From Planctomycetota bacterium (GTDB taxonomy: Bacteria; Planctomycetota; Planctomycetia; Pirellulales; Pirellulaceae), in contig CAUJHS010000031.1 in assembly GCA_963204915.1 (NCBI GenBank), positions 1-64,000 on the forward strand: DNA of 64,000 nucleotides. The letters run 5' to 3'. The notes below the pieces were generated by a model. The model saw only the letters and a program-made list of their open reading frames with translations, was not told where the DNA came from and searched no databases. Made by a program: the position numbers and the translations under genes. How positions within the stretch are numbered: position 1 is the stretch's first letter; every line of letters starts with the position of its first letter. Of this stretch, positions 7,786 to 16,739 are shown one piece after another.

Positions 7786-8293
7786 CTAGCTTGAAAAATT
7801 TCGGCCTTTTTGCGTGCCGGCGCAGCCTATTGCCGGTGTATTTCTGTGTATTACTCCGGAAGGGGCGGCCGTCTCCACGCTGGAGGCCCTTTTATGGATT
7901 CAAGTTACGACGATCAGAGGCAAGAAGCAAGCCGCGCAGAAAGCCCACAAAAAAATGAAATGGGCAAGAAGCGCATCGACCGCGTATGCGAAAAGCTCTG
8001 CGCTGGGCATGATTCGATTCGCACCGAAGAATCCTGTCTTCATCGGCTGGGGCGTTCCTCGATTTCTTTCCGCGCCGCGCGGGTGCTTCGTTCGGCGGCG
8101 CCTGGCGCCTTGCAGCGGCGAGGCGCAGTGGCCCGCGCCGACGTACCTTGGGAATGTCCCGTGCGGGCGGGGTTGATGGACTTTCCCTTTCTGTCGCCGT
8201 TCTGGCTGCGGACTTGGGCCGCGAGGGCGTGTGGGATATGTTGGAGCGAGGCGAATCGGCGTCCCGTTTCAACTCTCCGGAGCAATCGCGTTT
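7786..8293. other. No gene supported
   Basis: About 500 bp. Frames are open on both strands but show compositional noise (Arg/Ala/Ser-rich, no motifs). A purine-rich segment (7915-7975) could encode a short Lys-rich peptide, but frame and start cannot be decided. Confidence 0.4.
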
Positions 8294-8482
8294 ATGAACG
8301 AACTCCAGCCGCGCGGCGAAAAGTTTGATGTGGTGCGCATCATCCTGGCCATTATTCTGCCCCCCTTGGGCGTGTTCTTTGAGGTGGGGCTGGGGCTGCA
8401 CTTCTGGCTGAACATTTTGCTTACCCTGTGCGGCTACGTGCCGGGGTTGATTCACGCGATTTGGATCATTTTGCGAAGATGA
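8294..8482 (+). CDS. YqaE/Pmp3-family small membrane protein
   Basis: 62 residues from ATG 8294. Two transmembrane helices in the pattern of the Pmp3/YqaE (UPF0057) family: IILAIILPPLGVFFEVGLG, a short polar turn, then HFWLNILLTLCGYVPGLIHA. The PP-G-V pair in helix 1 and the Y-PG-IHA ending of helix 2 are the family signature. These proteins are linked to membrane potential and stress tolerance in yeast and bacteria. The longer open frame from 8231 adds residues unlike the family. Confidence 0.85.
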   Translation: MNELQPRGEKFDVVRIILAIILPPLGVFFEVGLGLHFWLNILLTLCGYVPGLIHAIWIILRR

Positions 8483-8581
8483 TCTACCGCCGGGGCGCCG
8501 TTTCCGGTACACTCCCGCCCCGCGGCATCCGGTCGCGGTGTTGCGCGTGCTCTGTCCATGCGGGGTTTTGAGGTTGCGTGC

Positions 8582-8605
8582 CACTGCTGGCTTGCCCAGC
8601 AGTAG
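8582..8605. terminator. GC hairpin downstream of the Pmp3-like gene
   Basis: ACTGCTGG, loop CTTGC, CCAGCAGT: an 8-bp perfect stem about 100 bp after the stop. No T-run follows. It may be a terminator or one of the small hairpin repeats common in planctomycete genomes. Confidence 0.4.
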
Positions 8606-8680
8606 CATCTCAATTCTCGACGTGGACAGACCACGCGAGGGTGGATTTTTCGATGTTTCTGGGCCAAGGAAGGCGCGGCT

Positions 8681-9811
8681 ATGTCGTCAAAAATGTCATG
8701 TCTGACGGTGGCGGTCCTGGTGCGCGACGCTGCCGGACCTTTGGCCGAAACGCTCAAGTCGATCCGGGGCGTGGCCGACGAAATCGTGGTGCTGGACACC
8801 GGCTCGAACGACGCCTCGCGCGCCGTGGCCGAAGAATTTGACGCCGTCGTCCACACCCGGCCTTGGGATCACGACTTCGCCGCCGCGCGCAACGAGTGTT
8901 GGTCGCACTGTCACGGCCAATGGGTGCTGTGGCTGGATGCGGGCGAAACGCTTTCGCCGGAAGACGCCGCCGCACTTAAACAGTTCGTGGCGCGCGAATC
9001 GAACCTGACCACCGCCTACATGCTGCTGGTGGCCGCGGCCCCCGGTCCGAAAGATCTTTCGGGCGAGCAAGTGGGGCGCATTCGTTTGGCGCCGAATCAT
9101 CCTGACTTGCACTTCACTGGCCGGGTGCGGGAATCTCTGGCGCCGGCGCTGGCCGAACTGGGTTTCACGATCGAGGGACTTCCCTACCGCATTCGCCGTA
9201 ACGCCGTTGAGAACGATGAGCCGCGCCGCCGGCAACGCGCTGAACGCAACATTCAACTGGCGATTTACGAAATGAATGAAACGGGCCCTCAGCCGCGATT
9301 GCTTAATTGTTTGGCCGACGCCTATCAAACGCTGGGCGAACAACGCAAGGCCGAGGAACTGTACCGCAACGCCTTGAATGCTCAGCCCCAATTGGCCGAG
9401 CGGCTCGAAGCGTACTACGGATTGCTCGTGGCGCTGGAAGGGCGCGAAAACAGCCGCGCGATGCAAATTGGCGTATGCCTGGAAGCGCTCGACGAGTTCC
9501 CGCTGGACGCCCATTTGTTGTGCGCCATGGGGGGCTACCTGCAAGCCCACGGACACGCCGACCTGGCCATTCGCTCGCTCGAAACCGCCTGGCGGTACGG
9601 ACAAATTCACCCCGAAGTGTGGCACCTGGGCGACATTCGCGAGATCGCCGCCATCAGCTTGAGCCGCTGCCAGGAAACGATCGGAAAGACGGACGACGCG
9701 CGCCGCACCCTGGACGAAGCGTTGGCCGAGCAGCCGAACTCGGTTCGCCTGCGCCGCCGGCGCGAGGAGTTAGGCGGCCCCGCGCCGGAATCGCTGCGTC
9801 AAGCGTCTTGA
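8681..9811 (+). CDS. Glycosyltransferase family 2 with TPR-like C-terminus
   Basis: 376 residues. The N-terminal 120 residues are a GT-A fold of family 2: VAVLVRDAAGPLAETLKSI, then the nucleotide-binding VVLDTGSNDAS, then VLWLDAGE as the metal-binding DxD-equivalent region. Residues 200-370 are tandem helices with TPR-like spacing (LADAYQTLGEQRKAEELYRNAL). This combination is common in bacterial GT2 proteins that modify peptides or polysaccharides. No signal peptide, so it should act in the cytoplasm on a nucleotide sugar. It is convergent with the phage-like module. Confidence 0.85.
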   Translation: MSSKMSCLTVAVLVRDAAGPLAETLKSIRGVADEIVVLDTGSNDASRAVAEEFDAVVHTRPWDHDFAAARNECWSHCHGQWVLWLDAGETLSPEDAAALKQFVARESNLTTAYMLLVAAAPGPKDLSGEQVGRIRLAPNHPDLHFTGRVRESLAPALAELGFTIEGLPYRIRRNAVENDEPRRRQRAERNIQLAIYEMNETGPQPRLLNCLADAYQTLGEQRKAEELYRNALNAQPQLAERLEAYYGLLVALEGRENSRAMQIGVCLEALDEFPLDAHLLCAMGGYLQAHGHADLAIRSLETAWRYGQIHPEVWHLGDIREIAAISLSRCQETIGKTDDARRTLDEALAEQPNSVRLRRRREELGGPAPESLRQAS

Positions 9812-9853
9812 TCGCTGGCCCGCGAAGTGAACCGCGCAGGACGTCGCGCGGGG

Positions 9854-10060
9854 TCATTCCGCCCGCATCGGAAGTTCCACAGGGCCTTCGGCCAGGGCGA
9901 GCAGTTCGTTGATCGTGCGCAGTTCGTTCAGCAGGGCCTGCCGATACGCTGTGTGATCGACCCACTGGCCATCAATCGAATAGCTCGGCTGCGACGCCAG
10001 CGCCGCAAGTTCCGCCAGCAAAGTCGTCTTACGATTCTCAAGGGCTTCAAGCTCAATCAT
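9854..10060 (-). CDS. Small coiled-coil protein, last gene of the phage-like operon
   Basis: 68 residues: an N-terminal Leu/Ala heptad helix (ELEALENRKTTLLAELAALA), a polar centre, and a second helix (QALLNELRTINELLALAE). No family recognised. Its position directly after the major capsid gene and the same strand suggest a virion-related accessory protein. The gene ends 40 bp from the convergent glycosyltransferase, so it marks the left limit of the module. Confidence 0.6.
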   Translation of the reverse strand: MIELEALENRKTTLLAELAALASQPSYSIDGQWVDHTAYRQALLNELRTINELLALAEGPVELPMRAE

Positions 10061-10075
10061 AGGAGTGCGGGGTTT

Positions 10076-10113
10076 GAAGTCAGGTGTTCGAAGTCAGGTG
10101 TTCGAAGTCAGGG
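10076..10113. repeat. Short tandem repeat
   Basis: Two and a half copies of a 14-bp unit, GAAGTCAGGTGTTC, just upstream of the 68-residue gene. Confidence 0.7.
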
Positions 10114-10147
10114 GTCAGGAGACAAGCATCAACGCGTCAATCGCAAG

Positions 10148-10172
10148 AGCCGGAGGCTCACAACCTCCGGCT
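10148..10172 (-). terminator. Intergenic hairpin after the capsid gene
   Basis: AGCCGGAGG / CCTCCGGCT, a 9-bp perfect stem with a 7-nt loop, 26 bp after the capsid stop codon. No U-run follows, so it could attenuate transcription or stabilise capsid mRNA. Related hairpins lie at 11419 and 23972. Confidence 0.45.
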
Positions 10173-10197
10173 GTTCGCTCAATTCACGGCTGCCTGG

Positions 10198-11343
10198 TTA
10201 CTCGGTGCACTTGACCATGCGGCGCGGCTCCAGCACGGCCGCGGCGCCGCGCTCGCTTACTTTGAAACGAGCCACAATGTCGCGCGTGAAGTCCGCTTCG
10301 CTGTTATCGGGCGCGTGCATGACCGTGAGCGGCCAGTTCTCCATGTAAGCAAAGGCGCGTTGCGGCTCGCCCAGGAACCAGGTCGAGTCGCTATTGGTGG
10401 CTTGCTTCACATAAGGGCTGGTCAGAATGCGGTAATCGTCCAGCGGGCTGGCCGACATCGTACGAACCGTATCCGCCGTGGCGCTGTTATCGACATGCGC
10501 GACCGAGGTCGCCCGCACGATCCGCCGCGCCGTATGCTTCAGCGCCGAAGGGACGATAATCGTGTTGGGCAAGATCGCCACCGGTTCACCGGTGTTGGGG
10601 TCGGTCATGGCGTCGAATAACAATTCGGCCGCTTCGATGTTCGTCCAATCGACCAGTTCGTTCGAACTTTTCACGTTCACCCAGTCGCCCGAGTTAAGAT
10701 ACGTGCTGCTGGCTACGCCGTTGCGCTGGTAGGGGTTCTCCAATCCCAGCACCACATCGAGCACACGTTTCTCTTTGTTCACGCCAAGCCAGCGGGCCAC
10801 CTCGGCGGCGCGCCGCAACACCAGCCCGGTGCGGTCAAAGAAAATCGCCTCTTTGGTCACGGGGACAATGAACCCGCGTTTGGCGGTCTCGGGCGTTTGA
10901 ATGTACTCCTCGCTCAAGCCGGCCAGCGGATAGGGTTGTCCCTCGGCCACGGTTTCGGCCTGATCGCCCAGTCGGCCGATGCCGGGAATCTTCTCGCCGG
11001 AAAATTGCGTGGGAATCGTCTCGACCAAATGCGGCCACAAGAACGCCGGGTCACGGAAGGCGGCCAAGGCGTGGGAGTACACGATTTGCCCGGTGATGTT
11101 CGAAAAGGCCGCGGTATCGACCGCCCCGGCGGCTTCGACCAGGCTGGTTCCGCCGGACTGCCGCGGGTCGAGCAAGCGGACCAGTTCCGAACCCTCCTCG
11201 ACCAGCGCTTCAAACAAGCCGCGCAGCGAGAACTCCTCGGCGTGCAAGTGTCCCTGCTGCACGCCTTCCAGCAAGTCTTCGCAAGTTCGCCGCGGGTCAA
11301 GCTGATAAAACCGTTTCAGTTGTCGATAATTCAAAGCACGCAT
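10198..11343 (-). CDS. Phage major capsid protein
   Basis: 381 residues. The overall pattern is that of a Mu gpT / HK97-fold major head protein: a helical N-terminus, a central region with FIVPVTKEAIFFDRTGLVLR, a segment AILPNTIIVPSALKHTARR, and the C-terminal FLGEPQRAFAYMENWPLTV followed by DIVARFKVSERGAAAVLEPR. The last two are typical of head proteins that end in beta strands reporting on conformation and conserved positive charges. It lies downstream of protease and portal genes, as in phage head operons. Probably the most abundant product of the module. Confidence 0.8.
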   Translation of the reverse strand: MRALNYRQLKRFYQLDPRRTCEDLLEGVQQGHLHAEEFSLRGLFEALVEEGSELVRLLDPRQSGGTSLVEAAGAVDTAAFSNITGQIVYSHALAAFRDPAFLWPHLVETIPTQFSGEKIPGIGRLGDQAETVAEGQPYPLAGLSEEYIQTPETAKRGFIVPVTKEAIFFDRTGLVLRRAAEVARWLGVNKEKRVLDVVLGLENPYQRNGVASSTYLNSGDWVNVKSSNELVDWTNIEAAELLFDAMTDPNTGEPVAILPNTIIVPSALKHTARRIVRATSVAHVDNSATADTVRTMSASPLDDYRILTSPYVKQATNSDSTWFLGEPQRAFAYMENWPLTVMHAPDNSEADFTRDIVARFKVSERGAAAVLEPRRMVKCTE

Positions 11344-11418
11344 GAAAAGACCTCAAGAGAAAAGAGTCAAACAACGCAGTCGTACAAAACAAACATTTCC
11401 TAACCGATGGTGCGAAGA

Positions 11419-11439
11419 CCGGAGGCGGTTCGCCTCCGG
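11419..11439 (-). repeat. Hairpin CCGGAGGCG/CGCCTCCGG
   Basis: A 9-bp perfect stem with a 3-nt loop between the structural protein gene (11524) and the capsid gene start (11343). It may act as an RNA processing or attenuation element. Confidence 0.5.
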
Positions 11440-11523
11440 CGAATGGCGCAGCGCGACCCGAGACGGTTGGCGCCGCATCAGACAAGACCTTTCGCGACGA
11501 GCCGCTTCACGTCGCCGTGCGCC

Positions 11524-12219
11524 TCAGCGAAGTTGGTAGCACGCGACGTAATCGACGTTGAGCGTTTCTTCGTCGCTGGCGTCGCCGTCTTTGACGCCCA
11601 GCACGACTTGCATTTCCGTGGCGCTACTGAAAGTGATGGCGTGTTTGGCGACGAGGGCATCGTCAATGAAAAACCGCACTTCGCCGAGGCTCGATGTGAT
11701 CGGCTGGAACTCGATCGTCAAGCGCTGCGCCGTCGAACCGCCCGCCGTGACGCTGGTTTGCGTGGTGACTTGCGAGGCGCCGATCGACGACTCGCACCGC
11801 CACACCGTTTCGCCGTCCACTTTGTAAAACACGGCGCCAGAGTAACTCGCCTTGGGCCCGGCGCCGTCGTTTTGCAGCGCGTTGGCGGCCACGGCGTCCA
11901 TCAGCCCAGCCATCACATTCGCCTGGTTCGTCGACGACTCGGTGAAATCGACCAACGCCTCAAAGTGCAACGGTTTGCCCGCCGCGAACTTGAACGACTC
12001 CTTGTTCGACTTGAGATAACAATCTTCGTTCCCGGCGGTGTCGACCGCCGAGCTAATGGCCGCCTTGCCGCCGGCTGCGTCCAGAATCGTGACCGCGCCG
12101 TCCACGGCGGTCACTTTCGTCCACAGGTCGCCGGTGACGAACTCATAGAAGTCCTCAAAGAAGCCATGCACGCGCCGGCCGATGTGATACTGATCAGGAA
12201 GCGAAAGCAGTTTGGTCAT
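11524..12219 (-). CDS. Virion structural protein with jelly-roll-like pattern
   Basis: 231 residues rich in beta strands: LHFEALVDF, ASYSGAVFYKVDGETVWRCES, QRLTIEFQPITSSLGEVRFFIDDALV, VVLGVKDGD, LNVDYVACYQLR. The order (substrate-facing strands, then F-x-ID-D/G and a final D-Y strand) is that of concanavalin-like lectin folds used for phage decoration or fibre proteins. No Cys-rich or enzymatic motif. It lies between protease and capsid genes, so a capsid decoration role is the simplest inference. Confidence 0.6.
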   Translation of the reverse strand: MTKLLSLPDQYHIGRRVHGFFEDFYEFVTGDLWTKVTAVDGAVTILDAAGGKAAISSAVDTAGNEDCYLKSNKESFKFAAGKPLHFEALVDFTESSTNQANVMAGLMDAVAANALQNDGAGPKASYSGAVFYKVDGETVWRCESSIGASQVTTQTSVTAGGSTAQRLTIEFQPITSSLGEVRFFIDDALVAKHAITFSSATEMQVVLGVKDGDASDEETLNVDYVACYQLR

Positions 12220-12330
12220 GAGATTTCAAAGGTTGAAGGCAGAAGTCAAAACACGAACCGGTTCGCCAGCGACGAACGATCGCCGGAAAGCGGACAACTC
12301 ACAAAACCGAGAAGGACCGCACGATGCGGC

Positions 12331-13104
12331 TCACGCGCGTGCGGCGCCGCGCAACGACTTCGCGAACCCCGCGGCATCGGCGGGAAAGGCGCGCGGCCGT
12401 GCGGCGTCCCAGAACGGCTCGCTGCTGCGCGGGGCGAAGCTCGGTCGGCGCGAGGCGGTCGCCGCCAACCGGCCGAGCGCTTCGATGAGCGCTTGCCGCT
12501 GGAGTTCATCCGACACGCACGCCACCGCTTCGACCAACTCCGTGTCAAATGGCACGCCCAGCGATTCGAGCCTGCGCCGTGCTTCCTGCCGTTGGCGCGT
12601 CGTGTCGTCTTGGCGGTTTGGCGGCGCCTCTTCAAACAGACTGCGCGTCGTGGCGGGGTCGGCCACCAGATCGACGCTGCGCACGCGGACGATTTCTTCG
12701 ACCACGGTTTGCCCCGCTTGCTGGGCGACGCGCCCTTCCGCGTTGTGCGAAAGTCCGAGCGCCTCGGGCATACGCTCGGCGGCTTCGGCGGTCATCTCGG
12801 CCAATGGATGAGACCGGAGGTAATGCAAATCGGCGAACAAACCTTCCTCGCGCACCGCCACGTTTTTCAGCACGCCAAAGCGCGCCGCGAGCGGCCGTTC
12901 GGCCTCAGGCCGTGTCGACGGCGGATGATCGACATTCACCCGCACGCCCTCATACAAGGCGACTGCCCGACGGACGGACTCGGGCGTATACCGCCGGCCA
13001 TTGGCCGACGCATAGCCCAGCACCTTCACATCACGAATCACGCCCGCGTCACGGTCGACCCGCGCGCACGGCGACACCACAAATTCAAACAATGGAACAA
13101 GCAT
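12331..13104 (-). CDS. Prohead (capsid maturation) protease
   Basis: 257 residues. The N-terminal 150 residues follow the phage prohead protease pattern: VLGYASANGRRYTPESVRRA, then VNVDHP with a candidate catalytic His, then RFGVLKNVAVREEGLFADLH, then EALGLSHNAEG with a candidate catalytic Ser, then VRSVDLVADPATT. The C-terminal 100 residues are charged and helical like a scaffold domain, so this may be a protease-scaffold fusion. Upstream of the capsid gene as expected. The start at 13104 has a pyrimidine-rich leader (CTCCTCTTCTTT then ATG) and no purine ribosome-binding site. Confidence 0.7.
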   Translation of the reverse strand: MLVPLFEFVVSPCARVDRDAGVIRDVKVLGYASANGRRYTPESVRRAVALYEGVRVNVDHPPSTRPEAERPLAARFGVLKNVAVREEGLFADLHYLRSHPLAEMTAEAAERMPEALGLSHNAEGRVAQQAGQTVVEEIVRVRSVDLVADPATTRSLFEEAPPNRQDDTTRQRQEARRRLESLGVPFDTELVEAVACVSDELQRQALIEALGRLAATASRRPSFAPRSSEPFWDAARPRAFPADAAGFAKSLRGAARA

Positions 13105-13309
13105 AAAGAAGAGGAGACAAGAGAGGAGGGAGAAAAGGAGGGAGTCAGAAATGAGGGGTCGAAAATCGCGGTGGGCCGCGAACGTGGACGTTGTTTTTCA
13201 TTGGCATCGCCGAGGGGGTTTGGCCGTAGATCGGCGTTCGAGAAAATCGTGCTTAGGATTAGAATGTCTTGTTTCCTACTTGGCGGCGGGAACTTTCAAG
13301 GTCGTGGTC

Positions 13310-13789
13310 ATGCAGTTCACACTTCGTACGCTGTTGCTGTTGGTGGTCCTGGTCGCTGGGGCGGCCGCCGTGTGCTTCGCCTTTCCCACATGGCTGGCCA
13401 ACATGGCGACGTTGCCATTGCCGGTCGTTCTGCCAGGCGTATATGCCGCGGGGTTGATGTACGGTCCGAAGCCGACGCGGCCGTTCTACCTCGGAGCATT
13501 CAGCATCATCGTGATCAGCATTTTTTCCGAAGCGCCGCCGTACACCTTGGCGCACCTCTCGTTCGCCGACGGAATAGCGGGAATTTATCGGCAACTTGGC
13601 CAACCCCGCGAAGTGCATTCCTACATTCTGGTCGAAGGGTTTGAGATCGAACGCCACTTCTTTTACTTGCACGCGATCTTTCAAGTGATCAGCAGTTTTA
13701 TCGCGGGCCTCGTTTGCCAACTGCTGTACAACGTGTTCTGGCGTGAAGCGAATGAACGTTCGCCCGAATCTTCACAACCCGCCTCGTAG
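13310..13789 (+). CDS. Small membrane protein inside the phage-like module, opposite strand
   Basis: 159 residues from ATG 13310 (MQFTLRTLLLLVVLVAGAAA). The QFTLR start immediately before the first helix is a planctomycete membrane-protein hallmark. Further hydrophobic segments: LPVVLPGVYAAGLMYG, FYLGAFSIIVISIF, and a C-terminal FQVISSFIAGLVCQLLYNVF. Function unknown. It is the only plus-strand gene in the module, between portal and protease, and looks like an inserted host gene (moron). The open frame begins at 13151 but lacks a plausible start before 13310. Confidence 0.65.
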   Translation: MQFTLRTLLLLVVLVAGAAAVCFAFPTWLANMATLPLPVVLPGVYAAGLMYGPKPTRPFYLGAFSIIVISIFSEAPPYTLAHLSFADGIAGIYRQLGQPREVHSYILVEGFEIERHFFYLHAIFQVISSFIAGLVCQLLYNVFWREANERSPESSQPAS

Positions 13790-13968
13790 TGCTTGGTCAA
13801 GTTGAAACAAAAGAATCGCGCCATCCGCCGCCACGCGCGTGTGCGGCTCTCGCGGAGGAACCGCGGGCTCGCGCCGAGCGGCTGATCTCCGACGAAGTGT
13901 TGATGACGCTCTTGCCGCAGGCGAACCGCGGTCGGCCACGGAATGATGCGTGTGAAGGTCTGGCTTGT

Positions 13969-15417
13969 TTATTCGTTTTCCCGTTTCATCGATTGATGCG
14001 CCGTTTCGCGATCAAAATCGAGGCCTTCTTTGGCGGCCCAGGTTTGGGGCGAAAGCAGTCCCGCATCGAACAGCAGTTGGTAGCGCCGCGTCTCTCCCAG
14101 TCGATCGCGGGCAGCCACCTCGGGTGGTTCGATGCATAGTTCAATCAAATCGCGCACCGTGGCGAAGTCGGCCGGGAAGCGCCCTGCGCGGGCCGCGTGC
14201 TCAATCACGTTCCATAGCATCCGCCGCCATCGCCGCGCATAGAATTGTTGCTCGGCCTGTGCGTTCTTCACAAAGGGAGCGCCCGCTTCCAAAATGCTGG
14301 CGCGGTTGTTGTTGCTCGCGTCGCCGGAAATCATGTGTTCGGGCAAGCACCAACGCACGCCGGCCATGCGCAGCACCGCTTGTTCAATGGCCAGAAAGTT
14401 CGGCGCATGGGCCGACCCCAGCGGACCGGGCTTGTATTGCAAGCCGCGGCTGATGTCGAGAATCGTGCCCGGCGCATAACGCTGCACGCGCCGCGTACGC
14501 GGCCCAGTCGGGCTCATCTCGGTCACGGTGCGCGACGCGAGCGTTTGCTGCATCGACTCGATTTGCCCTGGCGAGGCGCCCGGCGCATGTTCCCGCACGA
14601 AGGCAATGGCGGCTTGCACCGCGGCGCCTTGCCGCGTGTTGCGCAGCAGCCGTTCGGCGTCTTCCAGGTGATTCCGCACCGCGAAAAAGTCGGACACGCC
14701 GCGCTTTACGTTTCGATCGACGTTCAATTTGACATGCTCGACCAGGGCCGCGGGCAGGTAGTCCCAGTCGGTCCCGCGGCTGTTCCACACCACGTGATAT
14801 CCGTGAACCGTTTGCACGTCGGCTTCGTCGGTATGCACGCCAAACGACCAACTCGACGGAGTCGCCACACCGAGCCATTCCTCCAAAGAGCGCGGGTCAT
14901 GCGGCACGGTCACTTGCTCTGGTTCGATCACGCGGAGTTGCACGCGGCCGTTCGCGGCGGGGTAAAGCGCGAGAAAATACTCGCCGTCGCGCCGCGAACG
15001 GAGGAACACCTCGCGCTCCAGATCGCCGGGCCAGTCGTTGTGTTCGAGGAATTCGGCGATCACACGCTGCACCGCCGCGAGCAATTGGTTGGCAAGCGTG
15101 CCGGAGGGCGCCTCGTCGCGCAGCGCCGCCTTGTAGGAAAACCCAGAGCCGACGATGTAGTTCGTCAAATTCTTGAGCACGCCGATGGCCGCAGGACTGG
15201 TCTCGGCCAGCCATCGTCCGACATGGCGGATGGCCGCCAGATCGTTCTCATCGCGCACGATCGGCCGCTGCGCTCCGTCTTCCTTGCCGCCGAACAGCGC
15301 CAGCGACGGCGCGAGGCCGAACGCCGCATCGTCGATCCATTCCCACGGATCAACAACATCGCCCCAAGCTTCCGATAGCGTCGCGTGAGGAAGGGGAATT
15401 TGATCGTTCTCAGACAT
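13969..15417 (-). CDS. Phage portal protein
   Basis: 482 residues from ATG 15417, which is chosen because the upstream extension of the frame is Arg-rich shadow sequence from the terminase. The lambda-gpB-like portal pattern is visible: an N-terminal helix-rich region (IGVLKNLTNYIVGSGFSYKA), the wing and clip region with FLRSRRDGEYFLALYP and VIEPEQVTVPHDP, a stem-like segment (SDFFAVRNHLEDAERLLRN), and C-terminal LPEHMISGDASNNNRASILE. It forms the dodecameric DNA gate at the capsid vertex. Located 71 bp downstream of the large terminase, the canonical order. Confidence 0.85.
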   Translation of the reverse strand: MSENDQIPLPHATLSEAWGDVVDPWEWIDDAAFGLAPSLALFGGKEDGAQRPIVRDENDLAAIRHVGRWLAETSPAAIGVLKNLTNYIVGSGFSYKAALRDEAPSGTLANQLLAAVQRVIAEFLEHNDWPGDLEREVFLRSRRDGEYFLALYPAANGRVQLRVIEPEQVTVPHDPRSLEEWLGVATPSSWSFGVHTDEADVQTVHGYHVVWNSRGTDWDYLPAALVEHVKLNVDRNVKRGVSDFFAVRNHLEDAERLLRNTRQGAAVQAAIAFVREHAPGASPGQIESMQQTLASRTVTEMSPTGPRTRRVQRYAPGTILDISRGLQYKPGPLGSAHAPNFLAIEQAVLRMAGVRWCLPEHMISGDASNNNRASILEAGAPFVKNAQAEQQFYARRWRRMLWNVIEHAARAGRFPADFATVRDLIELCIEPPEVAARDRLGETRRYQLLFDAGLLSPQTWAAKEGLDFDRETAHQSMKRENE

Positions 15418-15488
15418 AGCATCACCATGTGAAAGAAGTGGAATCTTTGTATCAATAACCCTTGGCCAATCCGCCCGCGCGGGGTTTC

Positions 15489-16739
15489 TCACGCCACGAC
15501 GCGCTCCTCCATCGGTTCGCTTCCGCTGGCGGTCAAGCGTTTCATGAGCCGCACCGCCATTTCCAAGGCGTCGGGTCCGTCGTCGTGGTCGCCCGCGGGG
15601 AAGGCGATAAGCTGATCGACCAGGAGCTTCGCCCCGGGCGAGTGGCGGCGAAAACGGAACTCGCCCCGCGCCAGGTGCGGCGTGAGGGTGGCCCGAATTC
15701 GCGTTTGCTTGTTGAGGTGGTTCGTCACGCACCACAGCGGCAGCGACAAGTTCATCGCTTGCGACCGCTCGGCGAACAAGTCGGCCAGCACTTCCTGGAA
15801 TTGATTCGCCTCGACCCCGAAGGCGTCGGGGCGGAACTTGCGCGCCAGCAGCAGCCCGTCGTCGATGATCCGCCGCACGTCGCGCCGGGCCAGGTCGGCG
15901 TCGATCCACATCGTTCCGCGCACGTCCTGCACCAGCAACACAAAGGCCGAGTAATCGGCCCGGTCGCTGCGCCCCTTCGAAGGATCCAGCGCCATCACGC
16001 GCAGCCGCACGTCGCGTTCGTCGGGCCAATGGTCGAACCAGATCGACTCATCAAAGTACGCGCCGCTGAACTCGGCGCCGTCCAGGTCCAGGAACTGCGC
16101 CTCATACTCCTGCGCGAACGCGCGCGGGCCGAGCTGCCGTTTGGCTTCGAGCAACTCGCTGGCCGGAATAAGCGGGTTCTGGGCCGTCGGCAGGCGCCAT
16201 GCTTGCCACGGTTCGGCGGCGTCGCGCACCAGTTCGTAAAACCAGTTTTTGCCGTTGGGTGTGGAAAGGAACAGGGCCCAGCCTTGCTTATCGGAGAGCG
16301 CCGGGCGCAGCACGTTCTTCCATAGGTCGGGAGGGATGAACGCCGCTTCGTCCAGCACGACGCCGTCCAGTCCTTCGCCGCGCAAATGATCGGGGGCGTC
16401 GGCCGAGTGAACTTCCACGCAGCCGCCGCCGGGCAGTTCGATGCGCCGCTCGGTTTCGTTCTTCGTGATCCAGCCGCCGCGGCAAGCCCGCTTCAAGTCG
16501 CGCCAGATTTTGGCGGCCACACCGTACGTGGGCGCGACCCACCACACCGTGCCGCCGTCCAAGGCGCCGCGCCGCAGGCCGCGCTGCGGCCCGTGCCCGC
16601 GCAACACCGCCAGCAACCCGACGGCGGTCTTGCCCCAGCGTCGTCCGCAGGCCGCGGCTTTATACCTCGCCGGCGAAAGGAGAATCGGCAGTTGATGCGG
16701 AAGCGGTTTGGGCAGCCAGATCGTGCGCGTCGTTGCCAT
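15489..16739 (-). CDS. terL: Terminase large subunit
   Basis: 416 residues. ATPase: Walker A GRRWGKT at 32-38, a WWVAPTYGVAAKIW segment at 66-79, Walker B VVLDE at 127-131, coupling motif LFLSTPNG at 157-164. Nuclease domain of RNase H type: VMALDPSKGRSD with D252, GVEANQF with E310, and DDGPDALE with D390. All the key acidic residues are present, so both motor and nuclease look intact. It packages DNA through the portal. Its start overlaps the end of the small subunit gene by 80 bp. Confidence 0.92.
   Translation of the reverse strand: MATTRTIWLPKPLPHQLPILLSPARYKAAACGRRWGKTAVGLLAVLRGHGPQRGLRRGALDGGTVWWVAPTYGVAAKIWRDLKRACRGGWITKNETERRIELPGGGCVEVHSADAPDHLRGEGLDGVVLDEAAFIPPDLWKNVLRPALSDKQGWALFLSTPNGKNWFYELVRDAAEPWQAWRLPTAQNPLIPASELLEAKRQLGPRAFAQEYEAQFLDLDGAEFSGAYFDESIWFDHWPDERDVRLRVMALDPSKGRSDRADYSAFVLLVQDVRGTMWIDADLARRDVRRIIDDGLLLARKFRPDAFGVEANQFQEVLADLFAERSQAMNLSLPLWCVTNHLNKQTRIRATLTPHLARGEFRFRRHSPGAKLLVDQLIAFPAGDHDDGPDALEMAVRLMKRLTASGSEPMEERVVA

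Noticed and set aside
7892..8608. 238-codon minus-strand frame over the Pmp3-like gene
   Set aside because: Gln/His/Arg-rich noise; plus-strand Pmp3 signature is clear.
10076..10113. 14-bp tandem repeat as a phage attachment site
   Set aside because: No matching copy was seen near 26 kb and no integrase is present, so an att role is unsupported.
11407..13644. 745-codon plus-strand open frame across the phage-like module
   Set aside because: It is the antisense of the capsid-region genes (structural protein, protease): Arg/His-rich, no motif, and the minus-strand products make sense.
15418..16029. N-terminal 204-codon extension of the portal frame
   Set aside because: Arg/Ala-rich shadow sequence of the terminase; a good portal start exists at 15417.
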